A stretch of DNA of 64,000 nucleotides from the NCBI RefSeq assembly GCF_010731875.1, contig NZ_AP022595.1:3596001-3660000 (forward strand). Direction: 5' to 3'. The DNA is from Mycolicibacterium sarraceniae (GTDB lineage Bacteria; Actinomycetota; Actinomycetes; Mycobacteriales; Mycobacteriaceae). The notes under the pieces were generated by a model. That model ran no database searches. It saw only the letters and a program-made list of their open reading frames with translations, and was not told the origin of the DNA. This document shows positions 1 to 10,189 of the stretch, in pieces (position 1 is the stretch's first letter; the number at the start of each line of letters is the position of its first letter). A program made the position numbers and the translations under genes.

Positions 1-1682
1 CGACGATCGGCGAGCAGCTGGCTGACTACGGCCCACGAGCACCGCGACTGTGGCTGCCACCGCTCGATGACCCGATCCCGCTGGCCGAGGTCCTCGCCGG
101 AGCCCACATTCCGATGGGGCTGGGACAGTGGCCGCTCGGCGAGATCGACCGCCCGTTCGAGATGCGCCGGGACCCGCTCGTCTTCGATGGCACCTCCTCC
201 GCGGGGAACATGGTGATCCATGGCGGCGCCAAGTCGGGGAAATCGACTGCGCTGCAGACATTCGTTCTCTCCGCGGCGGCGCTGCATTCACCGGACCAGG
301 TGTCGTTCTACTGCATTGACTACGGGGGCGGCCAGCTTCGGGCGCTGGAAGATCTCGCCCATGTCGGCAGTGTCGCGTCTCCGCTGGAGGCTGAGCGAAT
401 CCGCCGCACGTTCGGCGAACTCGACCAGCTCCTGGAGGATAGGCAACGTGCCGGGTACGGCGCCGGCTATCCGCACGTCTTTCTCATCATCGACAACCTT
501 TACGCCTTCAGTCGAGACAACACCGACCAGTTCAACACCCGCAACCCACTCCTGGCCAAGGTCACCGAACTGGCGAATGCCGGTCTGGCATACCGTATCC
601 ACGTGGTCGTGACCACTCCGAACTGGCTCGAGGTGCCGTTGGCGATGCGCGACGGGCTGGGCCTGCGCCTGGAGCTGCGACTGCCGGATTCGCGTGACAG
701 CAACGTTCGAGTTGCCGGTGCACTGCGCAGGCCTGCGGAATCGGTGCCCTACGATCAGCCGGGCCGTGGTCTGACCATGGCGGCCGAACATTTTCTCTTT
801 GCGAAACCCGAGCTCAGTCAGATCCAACAGCTCAACGCTCGTGATCCAGGGCAGTCGGCACCACGGGTGCGATTGCTCCCGACCGAGCTCGCACCGGCCC
901 AGATCGCACCCCTGTATGTCGGGCCCGAACAGGTGGTCATCGGCCAGCGCGAGCGCGATCTCACCCCGGTGGCACTGGACTTCGGCACGCATCCGTTGCT
1001 GATGGTTTTGGGCGACAGCAAGTCCGGCAAGACGACCCTGTTGCGCCACATAATCCGGACACTGCGTGAGAATTCGACGGCGGACCGGCTCGCTTTCACC
1101 GTGCTGGACCGGCGACTGCGGCTCGTCGACGAGGCTCTGTTTCCCGACAACGAGTACACAGCGAATACCGACCGCATCGTCCCGGCAGTGCTGGGGTTGT
1201 CGGCGATTGTCGAAGGCCGCCGCCCGCCGGCCGGGTTGTCGACAGCAGAGCTGAGGACGTGGAGCTTCACGGGCCATACGCACTACCTGCTGGTCGATGA
1301 CGTCGATCAACTGCCCGATGGGCCGGCGATGTCGGGGCCCTACGCCGGAGCGCGACCGTGGACTCCGCTGATCGGCTTACTCTCCGAAGCCGCCGATCTG
1401 GGGCTTCGGGTGATCGTCACCGCGCGTGCGTCGGGCTCCGCCCACATCCTGATGACGAATCCGTTGCTGCGCCGGATGAACGACCTACAGGCCACGACGC
1501 TGATGTTGTCGGGTAATCCGCAGGACAGTGCCAAGATTCGCGGGCACCGGTTCAGCAGGTCGGCACCGGGCCGCGGAATGCTGCTCGATGAGAGCGACGC
1601 GCCGACGTATCTGCAGCTTGTCAATCCGTTGATCGGATCGCCGGTCGGCGGCCCCGACACTATCGATGGGAGTCTGTCATGA
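1..1682 (+). CDS. eccC3: EccC, C-terminal part (ESX-3-type secretion ATPase), truncated by window start
   Basis: The frame is open from base 3, so only the C-terminal ~560 residues of this FtsK/SpoIIIE-type motor are visible. Two P-loop ATPase domains can be seen: GGAKSGKST near base 226 and GDSKSGKTT near base 1012, with Walker B strands VFLIIDN and HYLLVDD. In ESX systems EccC recognises Esx and PE/PPE substrates and drives their export through the inner-membrane complex. These would be the second and third ATPase domains of a ~1300-residue protein. The stop overlaps the next start (ATGA), showing translational coupling to the PE gene. Assignment to ESX-3 rests on the gene order and on the EsxGH pair that follows. 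Confidence 0.93.
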   Translation, partial: TIGEQLADYGPRAPRLWLPPLDDPIPLAEVLAGAHIPMGLGQWPLGEIDRPFEMRRDPLVFDGTSSAGNMVIHGGAKSGKSTALQTFVLSAAALHSPDQVSFYCIDYGGGQLRALEDLAHVGSVASPLEAERIRRTFGELDQLLEDRQRAGYGAGYPHVFLIIDNLYAFSRDNTDQFNTRNPLLAKVTELANAGLAYRIHVVVTTPNWLEVPLAMRDGLGLRLELRLPDSRDSNVRVAGALRRPAESVPYDQPGRGLTMAAEHFLFAKPELSQIQQLNARDPGQSAPRVRLLPTELAPAQIAPLYVGPEQVVIGQRERDLTPVALDFGTHPLLMVLGDSKSGKTTLLRHIIRTLRENSTADRLAFTVLDRRLRLVDEALFPDNEYTANTDRIVPAVLGLSAIVEGRRPPAGLSTAELRTWSFTGHTHYLLVDDVDQLPDGPAMSGPYAGARPWTPLIGLLSEAADLGLRVIVTARASGSAHILMTNPLLRRMNDLQATTLMLSGNPQDSAKIRGHRFSRSAPGRGMLLDESDAPTYLQLVNPLIGSPVGGPDTIDGSLS

Positions 1683-1990
1683 CACTCAATGTCGTCCCCG
1701 AGGGTCTGTCGGCGGCCAGCGCGGCGGTCGAGGCTTTGAGCGCACGGCTGGCTGCCACGCACGCCGCCGCGGCACCGCTCATCAGCTCCGTGCTGCCCCC
1801 GGCCGCCGATGCCGTGTCAGTGCAAGCGGCGCTGGCCTGTGCGACGAAGGGATCCGAGCACACTGTCGCGGCCGCCGACGGTGTTGTCGAATTGGGGCGC
1901 GCCGGAACGGGTGTGGCGCAATCGGCGGCGAGCTATGCCGCAGGGGACGCACTTGCCGCGGTTTCCTACGGCGGGCAGGGGGTCAGCTGA
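1679..1990 (+). CDS. PE protein, PE5-like (ESX-3 substrate)
   Basis: This 103-residue PE protein begins [20 protein letters not shown], very like M. tuberculosis PE5. It is made of two predicted helices and has the secretion signal YxxxD near the C terminus (YAAGD). PE proteins are exported by ESX systems as heterodimers with a PPE partner, guided by EspG. In M. tuberculosis PE5 is followed directly by PPE4; here the next gene, 54 bases on, is esxG and no PPE4 is present. The start overlaps the eccC stop (ATGA). The partner may be encoded elsewhere; the nearest candidate is the PPE gene at 11033. Confidence 0.9.
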   Translation: MTLNVVPEGLSAASAAVEALSARLAATHAAAAPLISSVLPPAADAVSVQAALACATKGSEHTVAAADGVVELGRAGTGVAQSAASYAAGDALAAVSYGGQGVS

Positions 1991-2043
1991 AGCTCCTCGG
2001 ATCACGAAATATACTGCTGTATAACTTGATTGGAGATAGTGAA

Positions 2044-2337
2044 GTGAGTCTTCTCGATGCACACATTCCGCAGCTGATCGCATCCGAATCGGCATTCGGA
2101 GCCAAGACGGCTCTGATGCGGAGCACGCTCGCCCAGGCCGAACAGGAAGCGGTTGCCGCGCAGGCATTCCATATGGGCGAGTCGTCGGCGGCCTACCAGG
2201 CCGCACACGCACGCTTTGTCGAAGCGGCAGCCAAGGTCAATGCCCTGCTGGACCTCGCTCAGGCGAATCTGGGCGAGGCCGGCGCCACGTATGTAGCGCA
2301 AGATGCCGCTGCCGCAGGCACTTACGGGGGTATCTGA
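2044..2337 (+). CDS. esxG: EsxG-like WXG100-family protein
   Basis: This 97-residue protein starts at a GTG preceded by a GGAG ribosome-binding site and begins (M)[18 protein letters not shown], nearly the same as M. tuberculosis EsxG (Rv0287). EsxG forms a tight helical-hairpin heterodimer with EsxH and is secreted by ESX-3, where it is needed for siderophore-dependent iron uptake. As in other EsxG proteins the central turn lacks the WxG tryptophan. The stop and the esxH start overlap (TGATG), which fits production in equal amounts. Confidence 0.95.
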   Translation: MSLLDAHIPQLIASESAFGAKTALMRSTLAQAEQEAVAAQAFHMGESSAAYQAAHARFVEAAAKVNALLDLAQANLGEAGATYVAQDAAAAGTYGGI

Positions 2338-2624
2338 TGTCTCAGATCATGTACAACTATCCCGCCATGCTCGGCCACGCCAGTGACATGGCCGGCTATG
2401 CCGGCACGTTGCAGGCGGTGGGGGCCGATATCGCCACCGAACAGGCCGCCTTGCGGGGTGCCTGGCAGGGCGACACCGGAATGACCTACCAGGTATGGCA
2501 GGCGCAATGGAACAGCGCGATGGAGGAACTGGTGCGCGCCTATCGCGCGATGGCCTCGACGCACGAAACGAACACGCTCGCAATGCAGGCGCGTGATCAG
2601 GCCGAAGGTGCTAAGTGGGGCTAG
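2337..2624 (+). CDS. esxH: EsxH-like WXG100 protein
   Basis: This 95-residue protein begins [18 protein letters not shown] and carries the WxG turn as WQG (GAWQGDTG). It is almost colinear with M. tuberculosis EsxH (Rv0288, TB10.4). EsxGH is the hallmark substrate of ESX-3 and acts outside the cytoplasm in metal acquisition; in pathogens it also interferes with host trafficking. The start overlaps the esxG stop. Such close similarity in a locus that has otherwise diverged (no PPE4, mutated mycosin) suggests the Esx pair is under strong selection. Confidence 0.95.
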   Translation: MSQIMYNYPAMLGHASDMAGYAGTLQAVGADIATEQAALRGAWQGDTGMTYQVWQAQWNSAMEELVRAYRAMASTHETNTLAMQARDQAEGAKWG

Positions 2625-2648
2625 TCCGACGACGATGCCGGGCGGCTC

Positions 2649-3497
2649 ATGCCTGCGGCTGATGCCATCGAGCTGTCGGTAGACGCGGCCTGGTTCATCG
2701 CCGACGAAGCCGGTGTCGGACCGTTTCCCTGGGTGCTGGCGATCACGCCACCGTATCGCGACGCGTCCGAACGCGGGGTGTTCGCATCGCGGCAGATCGC
2801 GGAACTGACGAGATTCGGGGTGATGGTCGACGGACAGATCGCCCCAGCCGTGCGTCGGTGGATCTACGTCGTATGCCAACCCGAGCGATGGCTGGAACTG
2901 CGCTACGTCAGCGGGACCGGTTCGTCAGCCGACCAGCTTCGGGGCATCGTTGCTCGCGCAGACGATCACATGGTGGTGGCGTTGCGCAACGCCCAATTGG
3001 TCACCTTCACAGCCCTGGACATCGCTACTGGACTGGCGATGTCACGGGTCGTCACCGCCGGGCTGCCGGGGCGTCCGCCGGCACACTTCGAGGACTTCGC
3101 GCTTCCGTTACGGGTCGGTGCTCGAGCCGACCAGCAACTGCGCGATGGTGCGGAACTGTGCGACGTGATGTGTCACCTCGGGATCCCAGAATCCGCTCGC
3201 GCGGTCGTCAGAGGTGTCTTCGAGGGGCCGACCAGTTACGTCGAGATCGTTGCCGGCCAACGTTGCGATGCGGCTCGACTTACGTCCGAGGTGGGTATTG
3301 CTGTGGTGGACAACGCCAGTCAACGTCTCGTAGTGAGCCCCACTCGGGCGTTCGACGGTGAGTGGGTGTCGGTCTTCGCGCCAGGGACGGACATGGCCGT
3401 CGCCCTGGCCATCGAACGGCTGACCGCCACCCTGCCTGACGGGCCGTGGTTCTCTCCGCTCCAATCGGTCCGTGACTTCACCGCTCAAACAATCTGA
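2649..3497 (+). CDS. espG3: EspG3-like chaperone for PE/PPE substrates
   Basis: This 282-residue protein aligns along its length with EspG3 (N terminus IELSVDAAWFIADEAGVGPF; later SPTRAFDGEWVSVFAPGT). EspG proteins are cytosolic chaperones that bind the tip of the PPE protein in a PE-PPE pair and deliver it to one particular ESX system. Its presence implies that this locus handles at least one PPE substrate although none is encoded beside the PE gene. The ATG at 2649 lies 24 bases after the esxH stop; an upstream ATG at 2635 is out of frame. The gene is in the ESX operon. Confidence 0.9.
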   Translation: MPAADAIELSVDAAWFIADEAGVGPFPWVLAITPPYRDASERGVFASRQIAELTRFGVMVDGQIAPAVRRWIYVVCQPERWLELRYVSGTGSSADQLRGIVARADDHMVVALRNAQLVTFTALDIATGLAMSRVVTAGLPGRPPAHFEDFALPLRVGARADQQLRDGAELCDVMCHLGIPESARAVVRGVFEGPTSYVEIVAGQRCDAARLTSEVGIAVVDNASQRLVVSPTRAFDGEWVSVFAPGTDMAVALAIERLTATLPDGPWFSPLQSVRDFTAQTI

Positions 3498-3511
3498 AAG
3501 AGAACGACTAG

Positions 3512-4936
3512 ATGACTCAAATCTCGGTGCCGACCGACAGCATCCCGGCACTGCCGATCGTGCGAGTCGCGATACTGGCCGACAGCCGGATTGTGGACGT
3601 AGCGTTGCCGGCGGAGGTGCCCCTGCGAGAGATCTTGCCTGCGGTTCGCCGGCTGCTGCCCCCGAGCGTCGAATCCGGGGAGGAGGCCGAGGCTCCCGCA
3701 CCACGACCGCTGAGCCTGGCGACTGTCGGTGGTGCCCCATTTTCACTGGACGCCAGCCTGAACACAGTGGGTGTGGTGGACGGTGATCTTCTTGCTCTCC
3801 AGCCCGTTCCGTCGGGGCCGTCAGCTCCCGGTGTCGTGGAGGACATCGCCGACGCAGCCGTGATCTTCTCCGCCTCGCGCCTGCGGCCGTGGGGGATCGC
3901 TGACATCCGGGTGATCGCCCGTGTCGCTGTCGTCGCGCTCATCCTGGCCGCCACAACAGTAGCGGCCGTTCACCGGATCACCACCGGCGGTGTCACCGGG
4001 TTGTATGCGGTGAGCGGCGTAGCTGCCGCCGCGATCATTGCAACACTTCTGGCGCGCGCACGCGAGAACCGTTGCGCCGCTGAGTTGTCGGTGGCTGCTC
4101 TCGTGCCGATCGGCGCGGGCCTCGCGTCGGCTGTCGGCGGCGGCTTCGGCCCGGCGCAGGTCATGCTCGCGGCCGCCGGCGTTGCCGCCTGGTCGCTGAT
4201 CTGCTTGATCACCGCCGACCGGTACATCGCGTTCTTCGCCGCGAACAGTGTCATCGGCGTGGCCATTCTGGTTACGACCGCAGTCGCCCAGACCTGGGCG
4301 CTGCCGTTGCCGACATTGGGCTGCGGTCTGCTGGCGGCGGCACTGCTGCTCGCGGTTCAAGCCGCCCAACTGTCCGCATTGACAGCGCATCTGCCGCTTC
4401 CGGTCCTGCCGGCGCCGGGTGACCCGACTCCGTCGGCACCGGCGATGCGTGTGCTCGAGGACCTGCCTCGCCGTGTTCGGCTCAGCGAGGCGCACCAGAC
4501 CGGGTTCGTCGCGAGTTCGGTGGTGCTGTCGGTCGCAGGGTCGCTGGCGCTGCTCGCACGACCGGAGTCCGTCGCCACATTGGCCTGGTACGCGGTGATC
4601 GCAACATCGGCCGCCGCTGTGCTGCGGGCCCGCGTGTGGGACATCGCTGCCTGCAAGGCATGGCTGCTGCTCCAGCCCTTCCTCGTGTCGATCGGCTTGC
4701 TTGTGCTGTTCCTCATCACGGGCACCGCGTTGCAGGCAGGGGGCGCTCTGATCGCCTTGGGTGTCCTGACCGCGGCGTTTGTGGCGGCCTCGACGAATCC
4801 GGGTCTCGTCGATCCAGAGAGGTATTCACTGCCCGTCCGCCGGCTTGTCGGGTTTCTCGCCGCCGCGATCGATGCGTCCTTGATTCCGGTCTTGGCCTAC
4901 CTGGTGGGACTGTTCGCTTGGGTGCTCGACCGATGA
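3512..4936 (+). CDS. eccD3: EccD, ESX membrane channel component
   Basis: This 474-residue protein has an N-terminal ubiquitin-like domain (about residues 15-100) followed by about eleven hydrophobic transmembrane segments, the EccD design. EccD is the most hydrophobic core subunit and, as a dimer per protomer, encloses the membrane vestibule of the ESX complex. Its length matches M. tuberculosis EccD3 (472 residues). The start follows espG by 14 bases with a GAAAGAGAA purine-rich ribosome-binding site, and the stop overlaps the mycosin start (ATGA). Confidence 0.92.
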   Translation: MTQISVPTDSIPALPIVRVAILADSRIVDVALPAEVPLREILPAVRRLLPPSVESGEEAEAPAPRPLSLATVGGAPFSLDASLNTVGVVDGDLLALQPVPSGPSAPGVVEDIADAAVIFSASRLRPWGIADIRVIARVAVVALILAATTVAAVHRITTGGVTGLYAVSGVAAAAIIATLLARARENRCAAELSVAALVPIGAGLASAVGGGFGPAQVMLAAAGVAAWSLICLITADRYIAFFAANSVIGVAILVTTAVAQTWALPLPTLGCGLLAAALLLAVQAAQLSALTAHLPLPVLPAPGDPTPSAPAMRVLEDLPRRVRLSEAHQTGFVASSVVLSVAGSLALLARPESVATLAWYAVIATSAAAVLRARVWDIAACKAWLLLQPFLVSIGLLVLFLITGTALQAGGALIALGVLTAAFVAASTNPGLVDPERYSLPVRRLVGFLAAAIDASLIPVLAYLVGLFAWVLDR

Positions 4937-6315
4937 CCCGGCCCGGGCTGCGCGTGGTGGCCGCGGGCTCGGCAGTCCTTCTCGTCATGAGCCCCGCGGC
5001 GGGGGCGGTTACCCCCCCGTCCGTCGAACCCGGCGCCGCGGTCCCGTCCGGTAGCGCAGGACCAGTCGTCCCGATGGTCCAACGTACCGAGTGTGTGACG
5101 ACCGGTGTAATTCCCGGCACCGGCCCAGGTGCTCTCTCGCCGAATCAGCAGACGTTGAATTTAGCTGGGGCTTGGATGTTTTCGCGGGGAGAGGGCCAGC
5201 TCGTCGCGGTGATCGATACCGGAGTGAGCCCCGGGCCGCGACTGCCTGATGTCGAGGGTGGCGGCGACTTCGTCTCGACGACTGACGGATTGACCGACTG
5301 TGACGGTCATGGCACCGCGGTCGCCGGGATCATCGGTGGCCAACCCGGCACCGATGCTTTCTCGGGCGTGGCGCCCGCGGCTCGGCTCCTATCGATCAGG
5401 CAGTCCTCGGCCGCATACGCTCCGCGCGAATCGGGCGACGACCCGGCGGTCGTCAAGGTGACAACCGATATCTCGGCTCTGGCACGCGCCGTTGTGCGCG
5501 CGGCCGACCTGGGGGCGCGAGTCATCAACATCTCACTGCCCGTGTGCCCGCGTGCCGGCACCGACGTGGACCAACAAGCACTCGGCGCGGCGCTGCGCTA
5601 CGCAGCCGTCGACAAAGACGCCGTGATCGTCGCCGCGGCTGGAGACGTCGGTCTCCCTTCGCTTTACGGTGCCCAGGATTGCCAGGCCAACCCGATCAGC
5701 GGTCCTGGCGGCCGTGACGACCCGCGGAACTGGCAGGCGGCCACGTCCATCTCGGTGCCGTCATGGTGGCAACCCTACGTACTCTCCGTGGGATCTCTGT
5801 CGACCACCGGCATGCCCTCCGCCTTCTCGATGCCCGGGCCATGGTTGGGTATCGCGGCGCCGGGCGAGGACGTCGTATCGGTCGGAAACGGCCCCGCCGC
5901 AGGCCTGGTCAATGGAATTCCCGGTCCCCGCGGGCAATGGGTCGGCCTCAGCGGTACCGGCTACGCGGCGGCGTACGTCTCCGGTGTCGCGGCATTGGTT
6001 CGCAGCAGATTCCCCGCCATGCCCGCTACGCAGGTCGTCCACCGATTGCGAGCGACCGCCCACCAGGGTGCCCGGACTCCGTCGAATCTGGTGGGTGCAG
6101 GCACGCTCGATCCGGTGGCGGCATTGACGTGGGAGCTGCCGCCGCCGGCCTCGGATCCGGCGAGTGACGCCCCTGCCCGGATCGCTGCGCCGACCGTGCC
6201 TGCGGCCCGGGATGATTCGGCTCGCACGATCGCATTCGGCGGCACTGCCGCACTCGCACTGGCGGTGATCGGCGCGGCGTACGCGGCACATCGACGAGAG
6301 GACCGGCACGAGTGA
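4933..6315 (+). CDS. mycP3: Mycosin MycP, subtilase-fold protein with missing catalytic serine
   Basis: This 460-residue protein has a signal peptide (residues ~1-25), a subtilisin-like domain and a C-terminal transmembrane helix (~residues 433-452), the usual mycosin layout. Catalytic Asp95 (VIDTGVS) and His126 (DGHGTAVAG) are present. The serine motif, normally GTSxAxP, reads GTGYAAA, so the nucleophile is Gly343, and the oxyanion Asn (normally GN) is Asp238 in AAAGDVG. The protein should therefore not be a working protease. Published ESX work shows that mycosins also stabilise the membrane complex without proteolysis, so a structural role is likely. The start overlaps the eccD stop. Confidence 0.92.
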   Translation: MTRPGLRVVAAGSAVLLVMSPAAGAVTPPSVEPGAAVPSGSAGPVVPMVQRTECVTTGVIPGTGPGALSPNQQTLNLAGAWMFSRGEGQLVAVIDTGVSPGPRLPDVEGGGDFVSTTDGLTDCDGHGTAVAGIIGGQPGTDAFSGVAPAARLLSIRQSSAAYAPRESGDDPAVVKVTTDISALARAVVRAADLGARVINISLPVCPRAGTDVDQQALGAALRYAAVDKDAVIVAAAGDVGLPSLYGAQDCQANPISGPGGRDDPRNWQAATSISVPSWWQPYVLSVGSLSTTGMPSAFSMPGPWLGIAAPGEDVVSVGNGPAAGLVNGIPGPRGQWVGLSGTGYAAAYVSGVAALVRSRFPAMPATQVVHRLRATAHQGARTPSNLVGAGTLDPVAALTWELPPPASDPASDAPARIAAPTVPAARDDSARTIAFGGTAALALAVIGAAYAAHRREDRHE

Positions 6316-7256
6316 GGATCGTCTGGCCCGGTAGCGGCAGAGTGGCGTTGGCACTTGTGGTTGTCGTCCCGGCAGTGATGGCCTACCCATGGCATACGCA
6401 GACCCAGCGATGGGCGCTCGGGGTAGCGGCTGCCGTGGTGCTGGCACTTTTCGGGTGGTGGCGCGGATTGCACCTGACCACAATTCTGTGGCGCCGCCTG
6501 GTGCTAGCGACTCGGACTCGACGCCGCGAGCACGGGGCACTTCAGCCGGTGGAGCACAGCGGCACCGATGCGCGCACCACGATGGTGCTACGGGTGATGG
6601 CTGCCGGCGCCGAGGAACTTCCGGTCGATCTGATCACCGGTTATCTGGATCGTTACGGTGTTCGCTGCGAGACTGTGCGGCTCACCACTCGTGACACCCC
6701 GGCGGGACGCACCATGTGGATCGGCCTGACCATGTCGGCGAGGGCGAATCTGACAGCGTTACAAGCCCGTTCGACGACAATTCCGCTGCGCGAGACCGCT
6801 GATCTCACCGCGCGGCGCTTCGCTGACGAGCTTCGGGAACACGGGTGGGCGGTCACGTCCGCCGATCTGAAGATCCCTGACATGCTCGGGCCACACGTCA
6901 CCGAACATTGGCGCGCAGTGGCCGACGGCCAATCCGGCCATCTGGCCGCCTACGGTGTCGACGGCGATTCGGCGCCGGATTCGCTTGCTGCGTTGCGTTC
7001 GCATGGATTCGACGAGCTATGGACTGCAGCCGAAGTGAGCAGGGGTGGTATCGCGATGGCGTGTGCGATCCGCACCCCGGACTTGCCGGACGCGGGCGCT
7101 CCGGTGGAGGGGCTGGTCCTGCGCCGTGGTGGACAGTGGGCCGCATTGCACGCTCTGATCCCGACCTCGACGAAAGCACTCGACGCCGAGGTGTCGGAGG
7201 TCGATTCGCATTCGGTTTTGCGGTGGATGGTGAACGGTGCCGCGGTGAGGTCGTGA
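6312..7256 (+). CDS. eccE3: EccE, ESX periphery membrane component
   Basis: This 314-residue protein has two transmembrane helices at the N terminus (residues ~10-25 and ~35-52) followed by a soluble domain, as in EccE, which sits at the edge of the ESX membrane complex. It is slightly shorter than M. tuberculosis EccE3 (331 residues). The GTG start overlaps the mycP stop and the stop overlaps the mmpL start (GTGA at 7253-7256), so the ESX operon runs without a break into the transporter gene. Family assignment rests mainly on position and topology because EccE sequences are variable. Confidence 0.85.
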   Translation: MRIVWPGSGRVALALVVVVPAVMAYPWHTQTQRWALGVAAAVVLALFGWWRGLHLTTILWRRLVLATRTRRREHGALQPVEHSGTDARTTMVLRVMAAGAEELPVDLITGYLDRYGVRCETVRLTTRDTPAGRTMWIGLTMSARANLTALQARSTTIPLRETADLTARRFADELREHGWAVTSADLKIPDMLGPHVTEHWRAVADGQSGHLAAYGVDGDSAPDSLAALRSHGFDELWTAAEVSRGGIAMACAIRTPDLPDAGAPVEGLVLRRGGQWAALHALIPTSTKALDAEVSEVDSHSVLRWMVNGAAVRS

Positions 7257-10189
7257 ACTCCGACGTGATCGAGCAGCCCAGACGTTCGGCGCTCGCGAGC
7301 TGGATCCGGCGGCTCGCGGTCCCGATCATCATCGGGTGGATTGCTGCCGTCGCCGTCCTGAATGCTGCCATCCCGCAGCTCGAGATCGTGGGCACCATGC
7401 GTTCGGTGCAGATGAGCCCGGACTTCGCTCCATCCGTCGTCGCAATGAAACGCGTCGGCCAGGTGTTCGGCGAATACAGTTCCGACAGTTCGGCGATGAT
7501 CGTCCTGGAAGGTCGCGAGTCACTGGGCCCTGACGCCCATCGCTACTACGATTCCGTCATCGCCAGTCTCGAGGCGGACAGGAATCACGTCGAATACGTT
7601 CAGGATTTCTGGGGAGACCCGCTGACCGCGGCGGGGGCGCAGAGTATCGACGGCAAAGCCGCCTATGTGCAGGTGTACCTCGTCGGAAACCAGGGTGAAG
7701 CGACCGCCAACGAATCGATCAAGGCGGTCAGAACGATCGTCGAAAGTGTCCCACCCCCGCCAGAGGTGACCACATACGTGACCGGCCCGGCCGCGCTGGC
7801 CGCCGACGAGCAAGCGGCTGGCGACCGCAGCGCGGCGGTCATCGTCGGCCTGACCTTCCTCGTCATCACCACCATGCTGTTGTTGGTCTACCGAGCTCTC
7901 GGCACCGTGCTGATCGTGCTCGGGATGGTGCTGGTGGAATTGGCCGCGGCACGTGGTGTGGTCGCCGCTTTCGCCTACTTCCATGTCATCGGATTGACGA
8001 CATTCGTCACCAATCTTCTTGTCACACTGGCTATCGCGGCCTCGACTGACTACGCGATCTTCCTGGTAGGCCGCTATCAGGAGGCGAGGTCGAACGGTCA
8101 GGACCCAGAAGCGGCGTATCACACGATGTACCATGGCACCGCCCATGTGATCCTGGCATCCGGTTCGACGATCGCGGGCGCGACGCTGTGTCTTCATTTC
8201 ACTCGGTTGCCGTACTTCCAGACCCTCGGGGTGCCGCTGGCGGCCGGCATGCTGGTGGCAGTACTGGCCGCGCTGACACTCGGACCGGCGGTGGTCACGG
8301 TGGCCAGCCGGCTCGGGCGTCTGGAACCCAAGCGCGCCATGCGAATTCGGAGTTGGCGCAAGGTCGGCGCGCTGGTCGCCCGATGGCCCGGGCCGGTACT
8401 CATCGCCACCAGCGTGATCGCATTGATCGGCCTGGTTTCCCTACTCGGCTACCGCACCAACTACAACGAGCGCAGATACCTGCCTCCGGATCTTCCGTCG
8501 ACTGCCGGATATGCAGCAGCCGAACGGCATTTCTCGAGTGCTCGCCTCAATCCCGAAGTGTTGCTGATCGAGACGGACTCCGACCTGCGCAACCCCGCTG
8601 ACTTCATGGTGATTGACAAGATTGCCAAAGACATCGGCGATCAGCCGGGGATCAGCCGCGTGCAGACGATCACTCGGCCGGACGGAATGCCGTTGAAGTT
8701 CAGCACGATTCCGGCTCAGCTGAGCATGGCAGGTTCTGTTCAAACCCTGAATCAGAGCTACCTGCAGGATCGAATGAAGGATGTGCTGGCGCAGGCCGAC
8801 CTCATGCAGGCCACCATCGACGCCCTGACCCGGATGCAGGGCTTGATGTCGGAGATGACGGCCAACACCCACGACATCACCGCGAGAAGCCACCAAATGT
8901 CAGCCGACGTCAAGCAATTACGCGACCACATCGCCGACTTCGACGACTCCTTCCGGCCCGTCCGGAACTACCTGTATTGGGAGCCGCATTGTTTCGACAT
9001 TCCGATGTGCTGGTCGTTGCGTTCGGTGTTCGACGCGCTCGACAGCACTGACAAGTTGACCAGCGACATCGATGGTCTGCTGCCCAATCTCGACCGTATC
9101 GACCATGTACTCCCGCAATTCGTCCAGCAACTGCCGGCCCAGATCGAGACCCTGACGCAGATGAAGACGATGATGCTGACGATGTACGCCACGCAGAGCG
9201 GGCTGTTGAAGCAGATGGCGGCGATGCAGAGCGACCAGGCGGCGATGGGTGAAGCGTTCAACGCATCGCGCAACGATGAGAGCTTCTATCTCCCGCCCGA
9301 GGCTTTCGACAACGACGACCTCAAGCGGGGTATGAAGTTTTTCATCTCACCGGACGGTCACGCGGTGCGCTTCATCATCAGTCTTGACGACGACCCCCTT
9401 ACTCCCGAGGGTCTCGCACGGATCGACAGCATCAGGCAGGCGGCCAAGCAGGCGATGAAACGCACCCCGCTGGAAGGTTCCGCGGTGTACGTCGGCGGCA
9501 CCGCTTCGGTGTTCAAGGACATGCAGGAGGGCAATGACTACGACCTGCTCATCGCGGGAATCGCGGCACTCTGCCTGATCCTCGTCATCATGTTGATCAT
9601 CACTCGCAGCGCCGTCGCGGCCATCGTGATCGTCGGAACGGTGGTGATTTCGCTGGGGGCGTCATTCGGTCTGTCGATGTTGTTGTGGCAGTACATCATC
9701 GGCCTCGAACTGCACTTCATGGTGATGGCGATGGCGCTGATCATCTTGCTGGCGGTAGGCGCGGACTACAACCTTCTGCTGGTGGCCCGGTTCAAGGAGG
9801 AGATTCATGCCGGGCTGAGGACCGGTCTCATCCGGGCCATGGGCGGAACCGGATCGGTGGTGACGTCGGCGGGCCTCGTCTTCGCGTTCACGATGATGTC
9901 GATGGCAGTGAGCGAACTCACGGTGGTCGCCCAGATCGGGACCACGATAGCCCTGGGCCTGTTGTTCGACACACTGGTCATCCGGGCATTCATGATGCCC
10001 GCTGTGGCGACCCTGCTAGGCAAGTGGTTCTGGTGGCCACAGATCGTTCGACCCAAACCTGTGCCGGCTCAGTGGCCGAAACCTGTTGCCGCCGTTGACC
10101 GGCCGTCAGGCGAACTCGACGAGGTTCGTCGGGGCGCGGAACCTGCTGAACATGGGACGCCGGTAAACGACGTGGGCGGCCCAGCGTAA
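7253..10189 (+). CDS. MmpL-family RND transporter, MmpL4/5-like
   Basis: This 978-residue protein has the twelve-helix, two-repeat plan of MmpL transporters. The proton-relay Asp-Tyr pairs are at D266-Y267 (STDYAIFL) and D838-Y839 (GADYNLLL). The second periplasmic insert is long and heptad-rich (about residues 500-690, repeated QM/LTQM/KQM), the coiled-coil hairpin typical of the siderophore exporters MmpL4 and MmpL5. No mmpS partner is seen nearby. The GTG start overlaps the eccE stop, so it is translationally coupled to the ESX operon. A likely role is export of the isonitrile lipopeptide made by the next cluster; this is inference from position. Its last 84 bases overlap the opposing methyltransferase gene. 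Confidence 0.93.
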   Translation: MNSDVIEQPRRSALASWIRRLAVPIIIGWIAAVAVLNAAIPQLEIVGTMRSVQMSPDFAPSVVAMKRVGQVFGEYSSDSSAMIVLEGRESLGPDAHRYYDSVIASLEADRNHVEYVQDFWGDPLTAAGAQSIDGKAAYVQVYLVGNQGEATANESIKAVRTIVESVPPPPEVTTYVTGPAALAADEQAAGDRSAAVIVGLTFLVITTMLLLVYRALGTVLIVLGMVLVELAAARGVVAAFAYFHVIGLTTFVTNLLVTLAIAASTDYAIFLVGRYQEARSNGQDPEAAYHTMYHGTAHVILASGSTIAGATLCLHFTRLPYFQTLGVPLAAGMLVAVLAALTLGPAVVTVASRLGRLEPKRAMRIRSWRKVGALVARWPGPVLIATSVIALIGLVSLLGYRTNYNERRYLPPDLPSTAGYAAAERHFSSARLNPEVLLIETDSDLRNPADFMVIDKIAKDIGDQPGISRVQTITRPDGMPLKFSTIPAQLSMAGSVQTLNQSYLQDRMKDVLAQADLMQATIDALTRMQGLMSEMTANTHDITARSHQMSADVKQLRDHIADFDDSFRPVRNYLYWEPHCFDIPMCWSLRSVFDALDSTDKLTSDIDGLLPNLDRIDHVLPQFVQQLPAQIETLTQMKTMMLTMYATQSGLLKQMAAMQSDQAAMGEAFNASRNDESFYLPPEAFDNDDLKRGMKFFISPDGHAVRFIISLDDDPLTPEGLARIDSIRQAAKQAMKRTPLEGSAVYVGGTASVFKDMQEGNDYDLLIAGIAALCLILVIMLIITRSAVAAIVIVGTVVISLGASFGLSMLLWQYIIGLELHFMVMAMALIILLAVGADYNLLLVARFKEEIHAGLRTGLIRAMGGTGSVVTSAGLVFAFTMMSMAVSELTVVAQIGTTIALGLLFDTLVIRAFMMPAVATLLGKWFWWPQIVRPKPVPAQWPKPVAAVDRPSGELDEVRRGAEPAEHGTPVNDVGGPA

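Noticed and set aside
288..1310. Long minus-strand frame opposite eccC
   Set aside because: Shadow of a high-GC gene; no motifs, and eccC is certain.
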